Shown piece after piece: positions 1-9,027 of a stretch of DNA of 64,000 nt. Source of the DNA: Salinibacterium sp. G-O1 (GTDB taxonomy: Bacteria > Actinomycetota > Actinomycetes > Actinomycetales > Microbacteriaceae). The translations under genes were made by a program, and so were the position numbers. Every line of letters starts with the position of its first letter. Positions within the stretch are counted from its first letter, which is position 1. Location: the NCBI RefSeq assembly GCF_030063305.1, contig NZ_JASISV010000003.1, forward strand, positions 1-64,000, in the 5' to 3' direction. Under the pieces are notes generated by a model, which worked only from the letters and a program-made list of their open reading frames with translations, did not search any database and was not told where the DNA came from.

Positions 1-24
1 CCCTCCCCCCGCCCGCCCACCGTA

Positions 25-103
25 GGAAATTCAGGAGATTTGCGCGCGGCGAGTCCCTGGCGGCCCTCATCGGGGTGTTCGGGTCTGGATTTCCTGAATT
101 TCC
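25..103 (+). repeat. 79 bp hairpin repeat, subfamily A copy 1
   Basis: Left arm 25-41 begins GGAAATTCAGGAG and right arm 87-103 ends CCTGAATTTCC. The 17 bp stem has no true mismatch if G.U pairs are allowed on the plus strand. The 45-base interior contains a smaller CCC/GGG hairpin. The copy at 287-365 has exactly the same length and arms. Confidence 0.85.
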
Positions 104-161
104 GAAGGGGGGCTGCGGATGCGGCAACCGTTCCGGCGCCCCGCCCGGTGCCCTTCCCCGC

Positions 162-262
162 GCCACCTCCTCCAAATGAAGGAGATATGGTCTCTGCCCC
201 CGGTCTCTACGGGGGTCTCGGCCCCGATTTCCACAAATCTCCTTCATTTGGCAGCAGGTGGC
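162..262 (+). repeat. Hairpin repeat, subfamily B copy 1
   Basis: Arms 172-186 (CCAAATGAAGGAGAT) and 237-251 are perfect 15-base complements. An outer stem GCCACCT/AGGTGGC (162-168, 256-262) extends the structure. The interior carries a six-pair hairpin CCCCCG/CGGGGG (197-202, 210-215). A related copy in the opposite orientation sits at 49762-49847. Confidence 0.85.
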
Positions 263-286
263 AGCGGGGCGGGGGCTCCCACCGTT

Positions 287-365
287 GGAAATTCAGGAGA
301 TTTGCGTGCGGCGAATTCGTAGGAGCCCAATATGGGGCGTTCGGGGCCGGATTTCCTGAATTTCC
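287..365 (+). repeat. 79 bp hairpin repeat, subfamily A copy 2
   Basis: Arms 287-303 and 349-365 are identical to those of 25-103. The 45-base interior differs but keeps an inner hairpin (GCCC/GGGC) and the flanking words GCGGCGA and GTTCGGG. The left flank CCCACCGT is also shared, so the repeated unit may be slightly longer than the stem. Confidence 0.85.
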
Positions 366-413
366 GATGCGGGGAGGCGAGGCAAGGCGGCGGGGAGGCG
401 GCCGTTAAACGCA

Positions 414-445
414 GGATGCCGCGAGGGCTGACCCCCGCGGCATCC
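414..445 (-). terminator. Terminator hairpin behind aquaporin gene
   Basis: GGATGCCGCG (414-423) and CGCGGCATCC (436-445) form a perfect ten-pair stem, extended by an inner GGG/CCC pair. It starts just past the aquaporin stop codon. The following T-run on the minus strand is weak, so intrinsic termination is likely but not certain. Confidence 0.6.
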
Positions 446-455
446 CGTGGTGACG

Positions 456-1196
456 CTACGCGCGCTTCTTCGCGTCGAACAGCAGGTTGTACGTGAAGCC
501 GGCGATCAGCGCGCCGACGATGGGCGCGAGGATGAACACCCACAGCTGGCCGAGCGACTCGGGTCCGCCGTAGATTGCTGTGGCGATCGAGCGAGCCGGG
601 TTGACCGAGGCGTTGCTAATCGGGATGAGCACGAGGTGCACGAGGGTCAGCGTGAGGCCGATCGCCAGGGGCGCGAAGCCGCTGGGCGCGCGACGGTCGG
701 TGACGCCGAGGATGACGTACAGGAAGATGGCCGTCAGCACGATCTCGGCGACGATGACCGAGCCAAGGTTGAACCCGGACGGGGAGTGTGCGTCGAAGCC
801 GTTGGAGACTCCCGTGAAGGTGCCGACGTTCTCGCTCGTGGATCCCGAGCGGATGGCGAGGATCACGGTGGTCGCCAGGGCGCCACCCACGATCTGGGCA
901 GCGACATAAGGCAGCACGTCTGACCAGGCGAAGCGGCCGGCAGCGGCTGCTCCGATGGAGACCGCCGGGTTGAAGTGGCCGCCGGAGATGTGGCCAACGG
1001 CGTAGGCGCCACCGACGACGGTGAGGCCCACGGCGAGCGATACGCCGACGAATCCGGTATTGAATGAGGCGAACATCGCGGTACCGATGACGCCGAAGAC
1101 CAGCAGGAACGTTCCGAAGATTTCGGCGGCAAGACGGCGGCCGAGGGTGGGTGTGGCGATATCGATGTCGGCGTTGATCACTTCGTTGGCAGCCAT
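456..1196 (-). CDS. aqpZ: Aquaporin, MIP family (AqpZ-like)
   Basis: 246-residue inner-membrane channel of the major intrinsic protein family, expected to pass water or small neutral solutes. Both half-helix signatures are intact: HFNPAV (NPA 76-78) and SVNPARS (NPA 199-201). By alignment from memory with E. coli AqpZ, the selectivity-filter positions read V56, H187, A196, R202 instead of F, H, T, R. The pore may therefore be wider than a strict water channel. The N-terminus carries about 18 extra polar residues. The ATG is preceded by GAAAGGG. It is monocistronic, followed by a hairpin and the repeat block. The family call is firm; the substrate is open. Confidence 0.93.
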   Translation of the reverse strand: MAANEVINADIDIATPTLGRRLAAEIFGTFLLVFGVIGTAMFASFNTGFVGVSLAVGLTVVGGAYAVGHISGGHFNPAVSIGAAAAGRFAWSDVLPYVAAQIVGGALATTVILAIRSGSTSENVGTFTGVSNGFDAHSPSGFNLGSVIVAEIVLTAIFLYVILGVTDRRAPSGFAPLAIGLTLTLVHLVLIPISNASVNPARSIATAIYGGPESLGQLWVFILAPIVGALIAGFTYNLLFDAKKRA

Positions 1197-1306
1197 AGGT
1201 AAGCCCTTTCGTCTAGGTTCGCGGAGCTGGGGTGCAGAATCCGTTCCTGAGACTAGCCTGTGAATTCCGCCACGCCGAGGATCTCCGCGCGAAATGCTGA
1301 GAAAAG

Positions 1307-2614
1307 CTAAAGTCGACCGGCTGCCTTGAGCGCGATGTACCTGTCGGCGAGCGCTGGTGGCAGGTCCTGCGGGGCACCCGTCACGACCTCGGCGCCGAGC
1401 TGGCGCACGGCGGCGGCCACCCGCGACTGGTCGAGCAGTGCGCGCTCGGCGGCGGCGGCCCTGTACACGAGCTCGCGGTCACCGCGTTGCAGCGTGGCAT
1501 CCAGCACTGCCGGATCGGTGACGGATGACACGACCACCATGTGTTTGCGGGTGAGCTGCGGCAGCACCGACAGCAGTCCGTGCGACGCCCCCGGTGCGTC
1601 GATGGTGGTGGCCAGCACCACGAGCGCGTGGTGGGACGTGATCGACCGCACGAGGGCGGGCACCGCCGTCCAATCCATCTCGATGAGCTCGGGATCGACC
1701 GGAGCCATGCTCGACACCATGCGCGAGAGCAGCTCTGCGCCGGAGGCTCCCTGCACCCTGGCGCGAACCCGGCGGTCGTAGATGACCATGTCGACGCGAT
1801 CGCCGGCGCTGGAGGCGAGGGCGGCGAGCAGTAGCGCCGACTCGAACGCCGTGTCGATTCTCGGTTCGTTGTCGATGCGCGCTGCCGAGGTGCGACCACT
1901 GTCGACGATGATCACGACGCGCCTGTCGCGTTCCGGTCGCCAGGTGCGCACGACAAGACCGGGGCCGGATGGCGCGGCACGGCGCGCGGTGGCCCTCCAG
2001 TCGATCGAGCGAACGTCGTCGCCCCTTACGTAGTCACGCAGGCTGTCGAACTCGGTGCCCTGACCGCGCACCATCACGCTGGTCGCGCCGTCGAGCTCAC
2101 GGAGCCGGGCGAGCCGGGACGGCAGGTGCTTACGGGAGTTGAACGGCGGCAGCACGGTGATCGCGCCTGGGGTCGCGATGGTCGCCTGACGCGCGGCGAG
2201 CCCCAGTGGTCCGAACGACCGGATCGTGACGTGTGCCGCCCGGCGCTCACCTCGACGGAACGGGGTCAGCGTCGTGGTGGTCGTGCGCTGCTCGCCGGGC
2301 GGAACATCCACGGCAGCGCGGAGAGGCGCTGCCGCAGCAGAGGGGGACCAGCCGTCGCGAACGATCCCGCGGACGCGCCGGCGACCGGGGTTGGCGATGA
2401 GCAGCGTGGATGACACGGTCTCACCCAGTCGCACCCGACCGGGCAGGTCACGTGACAGCCGTACCGCGCGCGGGGAGCCCGCGAGGGCGAGGTCGACACC
2501 GGCGAGCACGAGCACCAGAAGCAACCAGAGTGCGAGCGCCCACGGCTGCCCGATCAGGATGATCGGCAGCACGCCCGCCACGAGAAGTGCGACGAATCGC
2601 CCCGAGATGGCCAT
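1307..2614 (-). CDS. DUF58 protein (MoxR-associated)
   Basis: 435-residue membrane-anchored protein. Two hydrophobic helices lie at the N-terminus, followed by a soluble region with the DUF58 signature (GTEFDSLRDYVRGDD, then SIDWRATARR) and a von Willebrand A-like strand ending VVIIVDSGRTS. DUF58 proteins accompany MoxR AAA+ ATPases, which are thought to act as chaperones for metal-ion or vWA-domain complexes. It is the last gene of a five-gene operon and starts ten bases after the moxR stop. I chose the ATG at 2614 because it follows the moxR stop directly and begins with the membrane helices; a longer upstream frame would overlap moxR. Confidence 0.9.
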   Translation of the reverse strand: MAISGRFVALLVAGVLPIILIGQPWALALWLLLVLVLAGVDLALAGSPRAVRLSRDLPGRVRLGETVSSTLLIANPGRRRVRGIVRDGWSPSAAAAPLRAAVDVPPGEQRTTTTTLTPFRRGERRAAHVTIRSFGPLGLAARQATIATPGAITVLPPFNSRKHLPSRLARLRELDGATSVMVRGQGTEFDSLRDYVRGDDVRSIDWRATARRAAPSGPGLVVRTWRPERDRRVVIIVDSGRTSAARIDNEPRIDTAFESALLLAALASSAGDRVDMVIYDRRVRARVQGASGAELLSRMVSSMAPVDPELIEMDWTAVPALVRSITSHHALVVLATTIDAPGASHGLLSVLPQLTRKHMVVVSSVTDPAVLDATLQRGDRELVYRAAAAERALLDQSRVAAAVRQLGAEVVTGAPQDLPPALADRYIALKAAGRL

Positions 2615-2624
2615 CAGTCGAGCA

Positions 2625-3581
<957 letters not shown>

Positions 3582-3615
3582 AGGTTGATTCTCCAGTGTG
3601 TGTGGGCTGTGCGGG

Positions 3616-4800
3616 TTACGGGTGAACTGCTGCAGCGACGTTGTGCTCGAGAACGAGCAGGGCGTCTGACAGCGACACGAGGTCAGCATCGGTGGCGGGG
3701 ATGGCGTCGATCAGAAGGTTCCGGATGGCGCCTGACTGTGCCCCGGTCACGGCCGCTGCCGCCGAGATGACCTCGTCGACGGTGGCCGTTCTCGGTTGGC
3801 CGCACAGTGCGGCAAGTCGCTGGATGGTGCCGACCCGCAGGGCGTCGAGCGCCCTGAGCCTGGACGACGACCTTTCGTAGAGTCGGGCGCGACCGAGCAT
3901 GGTCTCGCTGGAGCGCACGGTCACCGGCAGGTTCTCGATGACGAGCGGGCCGAAGCGACGGCCGCGCCAGACGGCGGCGCTGACGAACGTGAGTACGAGG
4001 AGCAGCAGCACAGGGCCGACCCACGCTGGGGTGAGTTCCCCGAGGTTGGCATCGCCGTCATCCGGGACGTCGGCGAGGGTGGGGAGGTACCAGACCAGCG
4101 TGGACTTCGACCCGAGCAGGTTCAGCGCCATGGCGGCGTTGCCGCTGTCGATGACGTGCTCATTGGTGAGTGCGTCGGTCAGGCCGAGCAGGGTGAGTGC
4201 GGCCCCGTCGCGGCTCACCTGGATCAGCGAGAACACCCCGTCGCCGCTGCCGAAGCACGTGACGGCGGCGGCCGACCCGTCGACGATGCGATAGCCGTAC
4301 GCCTCTCCCGAGACCGCGCCGGCCCTGACAGCGGCGGGCAGGTCGCAGTCGGCGGTGAGCTCGGCATCCGCTCGACCGGCCTGCCTCACCTCGGGGGCGA
4401 TCGCCTGCAGTTGGGTGAAGTGCGCATCGACGACGATGACGGTGCGGGCAAGAGTGGTCGCATCCCTCAGCTGGTCGTCGTCGAGAAAACCCTTCGGGTC
4501 GTACAGCAGCACGGTGGTGTCGTCGAAGCCGTTGACCGCATCGCGGGCGTCGACGAGCGTGGATGCCACAACCACGTCGACCCCCTGCTGCCGAAGTACC
4601 TCCGCCACCGCCATCGACCCGCCGGGGGACGCACTGTCCGGGTCGAGTGGTGGGCCGTCGGCGTTGGATCCCACCGTCGACAACGACACGAGGGCGATCG
4701 CGACGACGAAGACGACGACAACGACCCAGAACAGCGCGCGTTTGGCGACGCGACCGATCGTCCGAGTGAGTACCTGCTGGTCCGGAGCCTGGGTCGTCAC
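3616..4800 (-). CDS. DUF4350 membrane protein
   Basis: 394 residues. One N-terminal membrane helix (about 20-43) is followed by an extracytoplasmic domain with the DUF4350 pattern: GGSMAVAEVLRQQGVDVVVA, then strands TVLLYDPKG and VIVVDAHF. A second membrane helix (about 265-285) precedes a cytoplasmic tail. The start is GTG within a GTGA overlap with the DUF4129 stop, pointing to translational coupling. The domain resembles a periplasmic binding or class-I glutamine-amidotransferase-like fold, but no function is established. Its position between DUF4129 and MoxR is conserved in actinobacteria as I know them. Confidence 0.88.
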   Translation of the reverse strand: MTTQAPDQQVLTRTIGRVAKRALFWVVVVVFVVAIALVSLSTVGSNADGPPLDPDSASPGGSMAVAEVLRQQGVDVVVASTLVDARDAVNGFDDTTVLLYDPKGFLDDDQLRDATTLARTVIVVDAHFTQLQAIAPEVRQAGRADAELTADCDLPAAVRAGAVSGEAYGYRIVDGSAAAVTCFGSGDGVFSLIQVSRDGAALTLLGLTDALTNEHVIDSGNAAMALNLLGSKSTLVWYLPTLADVPDDGDANLGELTPAWVGPVLLLLVLTFVSAAVWRGRRFGPLVIENLPVTVRSSETMLGRARLYERSSSRLRALDALRVGTIQRLAALCGQPRTATVDEVISAAAAVTGAQSGAIRNLLIDAIPATDADLVSLSDALLVLEHNVAAAVHP

Positions 4801-5459
4801 ACCAGCTCCAGAACCGGCCGGGCGGCCCGCAGGTTTTTCTCGAGCGTTGCCACCTGCTGGAACTGGGCGGCCGTGCCCTCGCGACCCAGGTAGCGCACAT
4901 CGTCGAACGACGTCGCAGCGGTGCGCAGCGCCTCCCCGAGCTCGGGGAACGGCGTACTTGACGCGATCGCGAAGTCCCGAGCCGTGGTTCCCGGGCTCGT
5001 CGTGATGATGGAACGCTCGGCCAGCCCGCGAGCGATGGAACGGAACATCTCGGCAACCGCGGTGGAGTGGTCGCCGCGCGCGGCCGCAGCCTCGGCATCA
5101 TCCCGGATCTGTGCCGCTGTTCGGTGATCGTCATCGCCGAACAGGGAACCGGTAACCGTGCTTCTGCGGTTGAAGCGGGGCAGCCCGAAGATGAGGAACG
5201 CGACGACGATGCCGACGACGACGATTGCGACGATCACGCCGATCCCGAGGACGGGCGGGCCCTGAACGTCGCCAAGGCGAAGCGTCGACAGCCAATCCTG
5301 GACGGCCTTGGCGAGCAGGTCGAACCAGGTGGGCTTTGCGGCCTGGTACGCGGGCTTGGAGAGTTCGGTGATGAGCAGGTCTGCCGCTTCGGGGGCGTCA
5401 GGATCGACCGGAACGTCGAACGGCAGGGTCGAGAGTGCCAGCAGGGGGCTCACGACCAT
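4797..5459 (-). CDS. DUF4129 membrane protein
   Basis: 220 residues: a short extracytoplasmic N-terminus, one membrane helix (about 73-96), then a helical cytoplasmic DUF4129 domain (for example GLAERSIITTSPGTTARDF). Such C-terminal domains occur in transglutaminase-type membrane proteins of MoxR/DUF58 clusters; here the transglutaminase core is absent. The start is uncertain. ATG at 5459 overlaps the upstream gene by ten bases, while GTG at 5453 gives the compact GTGA overlap used elsewhere in this operon. Function unknown, presumably in assembly of an envelope complex. Confidence 0.85.
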   Translation of the reverse strand: MVVSPLLALSTLPFDVPVDPDAPEAADLLITELSKPAYQAAKPTWFDLLAKAVQDWLSTLRLGDVQGPPVLGIGVIVAIVVVGIVVAFLIFGLPRFNRRSTVTGSLFGDDDHRTAAQIRDDAEAAAARGDHSTAVAEMFRSIARGLAERSIITTSPGTTARDFAIASSTPFPELGEALRTAATSFDDVRYLGREGTAAQFQQVATLEKNLRAARPVLELV

Positions 5460-6628
5460 GGTGATGGCGAGCTGGGCGCGTGCGGTTCTGCGCCGTGGGT
5501 CGCGACCCGCTGCAGGTAGGGATCCGGCACGCTGCCGTTTCCGGCCTGTCGCGCTTCGACGAACCGGTTGAGTTCGAGGTCGAGCCCTTCTTTGCGCATC
5601 CTGAGATCGATGTAGATCAGGGCTGTCGTCGCGCTCTGGATGACGGCAGCGATCGCGCCGAACACGACGCTCAGGATGATCGTCAGCAGGTACAGCACGA
5701 CCGCGCCGGCGATGAGGCCGTCGGTCTCGCCGTTCGGATTGATCAGGAATCCGCTGAACCCCAGCAGCACCTGCAGGGGCGCACTGATGATGCCGGCGAC
5801 GGTCTGGATGATGACGGCCACGAGCAGCTGGATGCCCAGCGTCTTCCAGAAATAGCCGGTCGTCAACGACCAGGAGCGGGTGATGGCGGCACGCAGGGGG
5901 AGGCGCTCGAGCATGAGTGCGCTCGGCACGAGGCAGAGGCGGGTTCCCAGCCAGAAGGCGACGGCGATGGCGGCTCCTGCGGCGAGAACACCCAGGATGA
6001 TGCCGATGACCAGCCCGGCTGTGCCCCCGAAGGCGATGCTCAGCCCGATGACGACCGAAAGGATGGCGAGCGCCGCGACAGCGGCTCCGGTGAGCAGCAG
6101 AGCCCAGCCGATGACGGCGCCGATGCGGCCCTTCGCTGCACGCCACAGCCCGGGAAGCCGGAGTTTCTCGCCCACGGTTCCCCGGGCAACCTCAAGCACG
6201 ATGATGGCCTGCAGAACGGCGGTCACGACGATCGACAGCACCACAGGGACGAGCCCGGACAGGATGATCGTCGCCACCGATCCGGCCGCGACGGCGTCCT
6301 CATCGGCGCCGGTGGCACTTGCGATCCTGGACAGCGCGAAAAATGACACAAAGCCGACCGCCAGAAGCGTGACCACGAAGATCAGCCCGGTGAGCAGGAG
6401 TGCGAATCCGAACGTGGGGCGGGGGTTTCTGCGGAGCACCTGAAATGCCGCGCCGAGCAGCGTTCCGAGGGTCAGCGGCCGCAGCGGGATGAGGCCGGGT
6501 TTGGGCGGTGGCGTCCATCCGGGCGGACCCGCCGGCGGGGGAGGCGTCGCACCGGACGTCGCGTATGGCGAGGGCGGCGGAGAGGCCGATGGGCCGGCCG
6601 GGGACTGCCATGGGGTGTTGTCGCTCAC
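5450..6628 (-). CDS. Proline-rich multi-helix membrane protein
   Basis: 392 residues. A 45-residue N-terminus rich in Pro, Gly and Ser precedes six or more hydrophobic segments containing glycine-rich helices such as GLVIGIILGVLAAGAAIAVAF. It resembles the DUF7544/glycerophosphodiester-phosphodiesterase-type membrane domain proteins that begin this operon in other Microbacteriaceae, but no catalytic motif is visible. The start is GTG preceded by AAAGGA. It is the first gene of the operon and divergent from mtrA, with a 112-base shared promoter region. Function unknown. Confidence 0.85.
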   Translation of the reverse strand: MSDNTPWQSPAGPSASPPPSPYATSGATPPPPAGPPGWTPPPKPGLIPLRPLTLGTLLGAAFQVLRRNPRPTFGFALLLTGLIFVVTLLAVGFVSFFALSRIASATGADEDAVAAGSVATIILSGLVPVVLSIVVTAVLQAIIVLEVARGTVGEKLRLPGLWRAAKGRIGAVIGWALLLTGAAVAALAILSVVIGLSIAFGGTAGLVIGIILGVLAAGAAIAVAFWLGTRLCLVPSALMLERLPLRAAITRSWSLTTGYFWKTLGIQLLVAVIIQTVAGIISAPLQVLLGFSGFLINPNGETDGLIAGAVVLYLLTIILSVVFGAIAAVIQSATTALIYIDLRMRKEGLDLELNRFVEARQAGNGSVPDPYLQRVATHGAEPHAPSSPSPWS

Positions 6629-6740
6629 AGCGTTATCCTTTGCCTCATCGAACAGTCCTCAACATGGTTTCACACTCGACTACTCTTATGCGAAAGCTCC
6701 CGCACCCGTACGGCGGGCTCGATGCAGTAGCGAGGTACAG

Positions 6741-7421
6741 GTGAACGCCCGAATTCTTGTGGTCGACGACGACACAGCTCTGGCCGAGATGATCGGCATT
6801 GTGTTGCGCACGGAAGGGTTCGAACCCTTCTTCTGCGCTGACGGAGCGGCGGCCGTGGAGGCGTTTCACGTGTCACGGCCCGATCTTGTCCTGCTCGACC
6901 TCATGCTGCCCGGCATGAACGGCATCGAGGTGTGTGCCCGGATTCGGGAAGAATCCGGCGTGCCTATCATCATGCTGACGGCGAAGAGCGACACCGCCGA
7001 TGTGGTGAAGGGCCTCGAAAGTGGTGCAGACGACTACGTGGTCAAGCCGTTCAACCCGAAGGAGTTGGTCGCGCGAGTGCGCACACGCCTCCGGCCAGGC
7101 ACCGAGGTCGCGACGGGTTCGCTGCAGGTCGGTGACCTGACGCTGGATGTCGCGGGTCACGAGGTCAAGCGGGGCGACGCCGCCATCAATCTGACTCCGC
7201 TCGAGTTCGAGCTGCTGCTGGCGCTCGCCCTGAAGCCGCAACAGGTCTTTACGCGCGAAATGTTGCTCGAGCAGGTGTGGGGCTATCACTACAAGGCAGA
7301 CACCAGGCTCGTCAACGTGCACGTGCAGCGGCTGCGCGCCAAGGTCGAGGAAGACCCGGACAATCCGCGCATCGTCATGACCGTGCGCGGCGTCGGCTAT
7401 CGCGCGGGCAGCATCACGTAA
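6741..7421 (+). CDS. mtrA: Response regulator MtrA
   Basis: 226-residue OmpR/PhoB-class DNA-binding response regulator. The receiver domain has acidic pocket D9-D10, phosphoacceptor D53 (in VLLDLMLPG), T80 and K102. The C-terminal winged helix contains LTPLEFELL and ends in TVRGVGYRAG. In actinobacteria MtrA couples cell-wall remodelling to division and replication. The start is GTG with GAGG six bases upstream, and the length matches the family (225-228). It is followed four bases later by mtrB and then lpqB, the standard three-gene order. Confidence 0.97.
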   Translation: MNARILVVDDDTALAEMIGIVLRTEGFEPFFCADGAAAVEAFHVSRPDLVLLDLMLPGMNGIEVCARIREESGVPIIMLTAKSDTADVVKGLESGADDYVVKPFNPKELVARVRTRLRPGTEVATGSLQVGDLTLDVAGHEVKRGDAAINLTPLEFELLLALALKPQQVFTREMLLEQVWGYHYKADTRLVNVHVQRLRAKVEEDPDNPRIVMTVRGVGYRAGSIT

Positions 7422-7425
7422 GACG

Positions 7426-9027
7426 ATGCCCGGTTTCGAGTGGCGCGTAGCGGTGGAGCGAGCCGTGCGGCTATGGCGCACCTCGCTGCAGCTGCGCACG
7501 ATCGCGATCACACTCGTGCTGTCAGGTTTCGCCGTGGCCGTCATCGGCGGCTACATGTCGGTCAGTGTCGGCGCCAACCTCTTCGACGCGCGGCGCGACC
7601 AGCTCAGGGGAACCACCTCGAACGCAGCGATCATCGGCCAGCGGTTCTTCGACGAGGCCACCGAGCAGCTGGGCGCTGACGACATCGATGCAACGACGAC
7701 GGATGCCGCAGACGCCATCCTGAACGCGGCGGCGAGCACCGGGGTTACCCAGTTCGCGCTCAAACGCGCGCCGGGGGAGGAGGGGCCGCGCAGCCCGTCC
7801 GACCTCCAGTCGCCCGGTCTCGACCCGACGCTGATCTCCGATGATATGAGGGCGGCGGTGCAGGGCCTGAAGGAGTTGCGTACAGTCTCCCAATCTGTCG
7901 GCCTGGCCCAGGCGGACTCCACGGTCGAGCCAGGGCTCGTGTTCGGTACCGTCCTCGACATTCGCGGGTCGCGATATGAGTTGTATCTCGTCTACAACAT
8001 CCAGGATCTGCAGGAATCCCTGGGCCTCGTGCAGCGCACGCTGACCCTCGGCGGTCTGGCTCTCATCCTGCTGATCGGTGCCGTCACCTTCGTGGTCGTC
8101 CGTCTGGTCGTCGGCCCCGTGCAGCTGGCGGCGGAAACCAGCCAGAAGCTCGCTGCGGGGCAGCTCGAGGTGCGTATCCCGGTGAAGGGTGACGACGTGA
8201 TCGCGACGCTCGCGCGATCGTTCAACGGGATGGCGGCGTCGCTGCAGAACCAGATCACGCGGCTGGCGGCACTCTCGCAGGTGCAGCAGCGATTCGTCTC
8301 GGATGTGTCCCACGAACTGCGCACGCCCCTCACGACCATCAGGCTCGCCGGCGATGTGCTGTACGACCAGCGCGAGACCTTCTCGCCATCCGCGGCTCGC
8401 ACGGCCGAGCTGCTGCACACGCAGGTGCAGAGGTTCGAATCTCTGCTCGCTGACCTGCTTGAGATGAGCCGCTACGACGCGGGAGCCGTCGACATGGAGA
8501 CCGAGCCCACCAACCTGGTGTACCTGGTCGAAGACGCGATCGAGAGCGTCGCCACCCTCGCCGAGTCCAAGGGGTCGCCGCTTCGCATGGTCGCGCCCGG
8601 CGGCTATTTCGAGGCGGAAGTCGACAGCCGTCGCATCCGCCGCATTCTGCACAACCTGCTGGGCAACGCCATCGACCACGGCGAAGGTCACCCGATCGTC
8701 GTGTGGGTAGACAGCGACACCAACGCCGTCGCGATCGCCGTGCGCGACTACGGGGTTGGCATGACCTCGGCGGCCATGGAACGGGTCTTTGACAGGTTTT
8801 GGCGCGCAGACCCCTCCCGTCAGCGAGTCACCGGCGGCACGGGGCTGGGGCTGGCGATCTCGCTTGAAGACGCGGCGTTGCACGGTGGCTGGCTTGAGGT
8901 CTGGTCCGCTCCCGGCGAAGGTTCCTGCTTCAGGCTTACGCTTCCCCGAGTGCGGGGTGCTGTGCTTTCCAGCTCGCCGCTGGCACTTCCGCCCGAAGAC
9001 CCGGCCCAGGAGGCGATCAATGCGTAA
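7426..9027 (+). CDS. mtrB: Sensor histidine kinase MtrB
   Basis: 533-residue membrane kinase partnering MtrA. Helix 1 (about 24-45), an extracytoplasmic sensor domain, helix 2 (about 206-230) and HAMP precede the phosphoacceptor box SDVSHELRTPLT with H296. The ATPase domain has N box HNLLGNAIDHG, G1 VRDYGVGM and G2 GGTGLGLA. The extracytoplasmic domain is thought to respond to the lipoprotein LpqB. The gene starts four bases after mtrA and overlaps lpqB by eight bases, so all three are co-translated. Confidence 0.97.
   Translation: MPGFEWRVAVERAVRLWRTSLQLRTIAITLVLSGFAVAVIGGYMSVSVGANLFDARRDQLRGTTSNAAIIGQRFFDEATEQLGADDIDATTTDAADAILNAAASTGVTQFALKRAPGEEGPRSPSDLQSPGLDPTLISDDMRAAVQGLKELRTVSQSVGLAQADSTVEPGLVFGTVLDIRGSRYELYLVYNIQDLQESLGLVQRTLTLGGLALILLIGAVTFVVVRLVVGPVQLAAETSQKLAAGQLEVRIPVKGDDVIATLARSFNGMAASLQNQITRLAALSQVQQRFVSDVSHELRTPLTTIRLAGDVLYDQRETFSPSAARTAELLHTQVQRFESLLADLLEMSRYDAGAVDMETEPTNLVYLVEDAIESVATLAESKGSPLRMVAPGGYFEAEVDSRRIRRILHNLLGNAIDHGEGHPIVVWVDSDTNAVAIAVRDYGVGMTSAAMERVFDRFWRADPSRQRVTGGTGLGLAISLEDAALHGGWLEVWSAPGEGSCFRLTLPRVRGAVLSSSPLALPPEDPAQEAINA

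Larger units (their letters stand above)
1..455. other. Gene-free repeat block
   Basis: No convincing protein gene lies here. The stretch holds three imperfect stem-loop repeats (25-103, 162-262, 287-365) and a terminator hairpin (414-445) behind the aquaporin gene. Open frames that cross it are repeat-derived and lack ribosome binding sites or recognisable domains. Confidence 0.75.

Noticed and set aside
1-455. The repeat block as a CRISPR array
   Set aside because: Only three units, irregular spacing, different arm sequences and no cas genes nearby.
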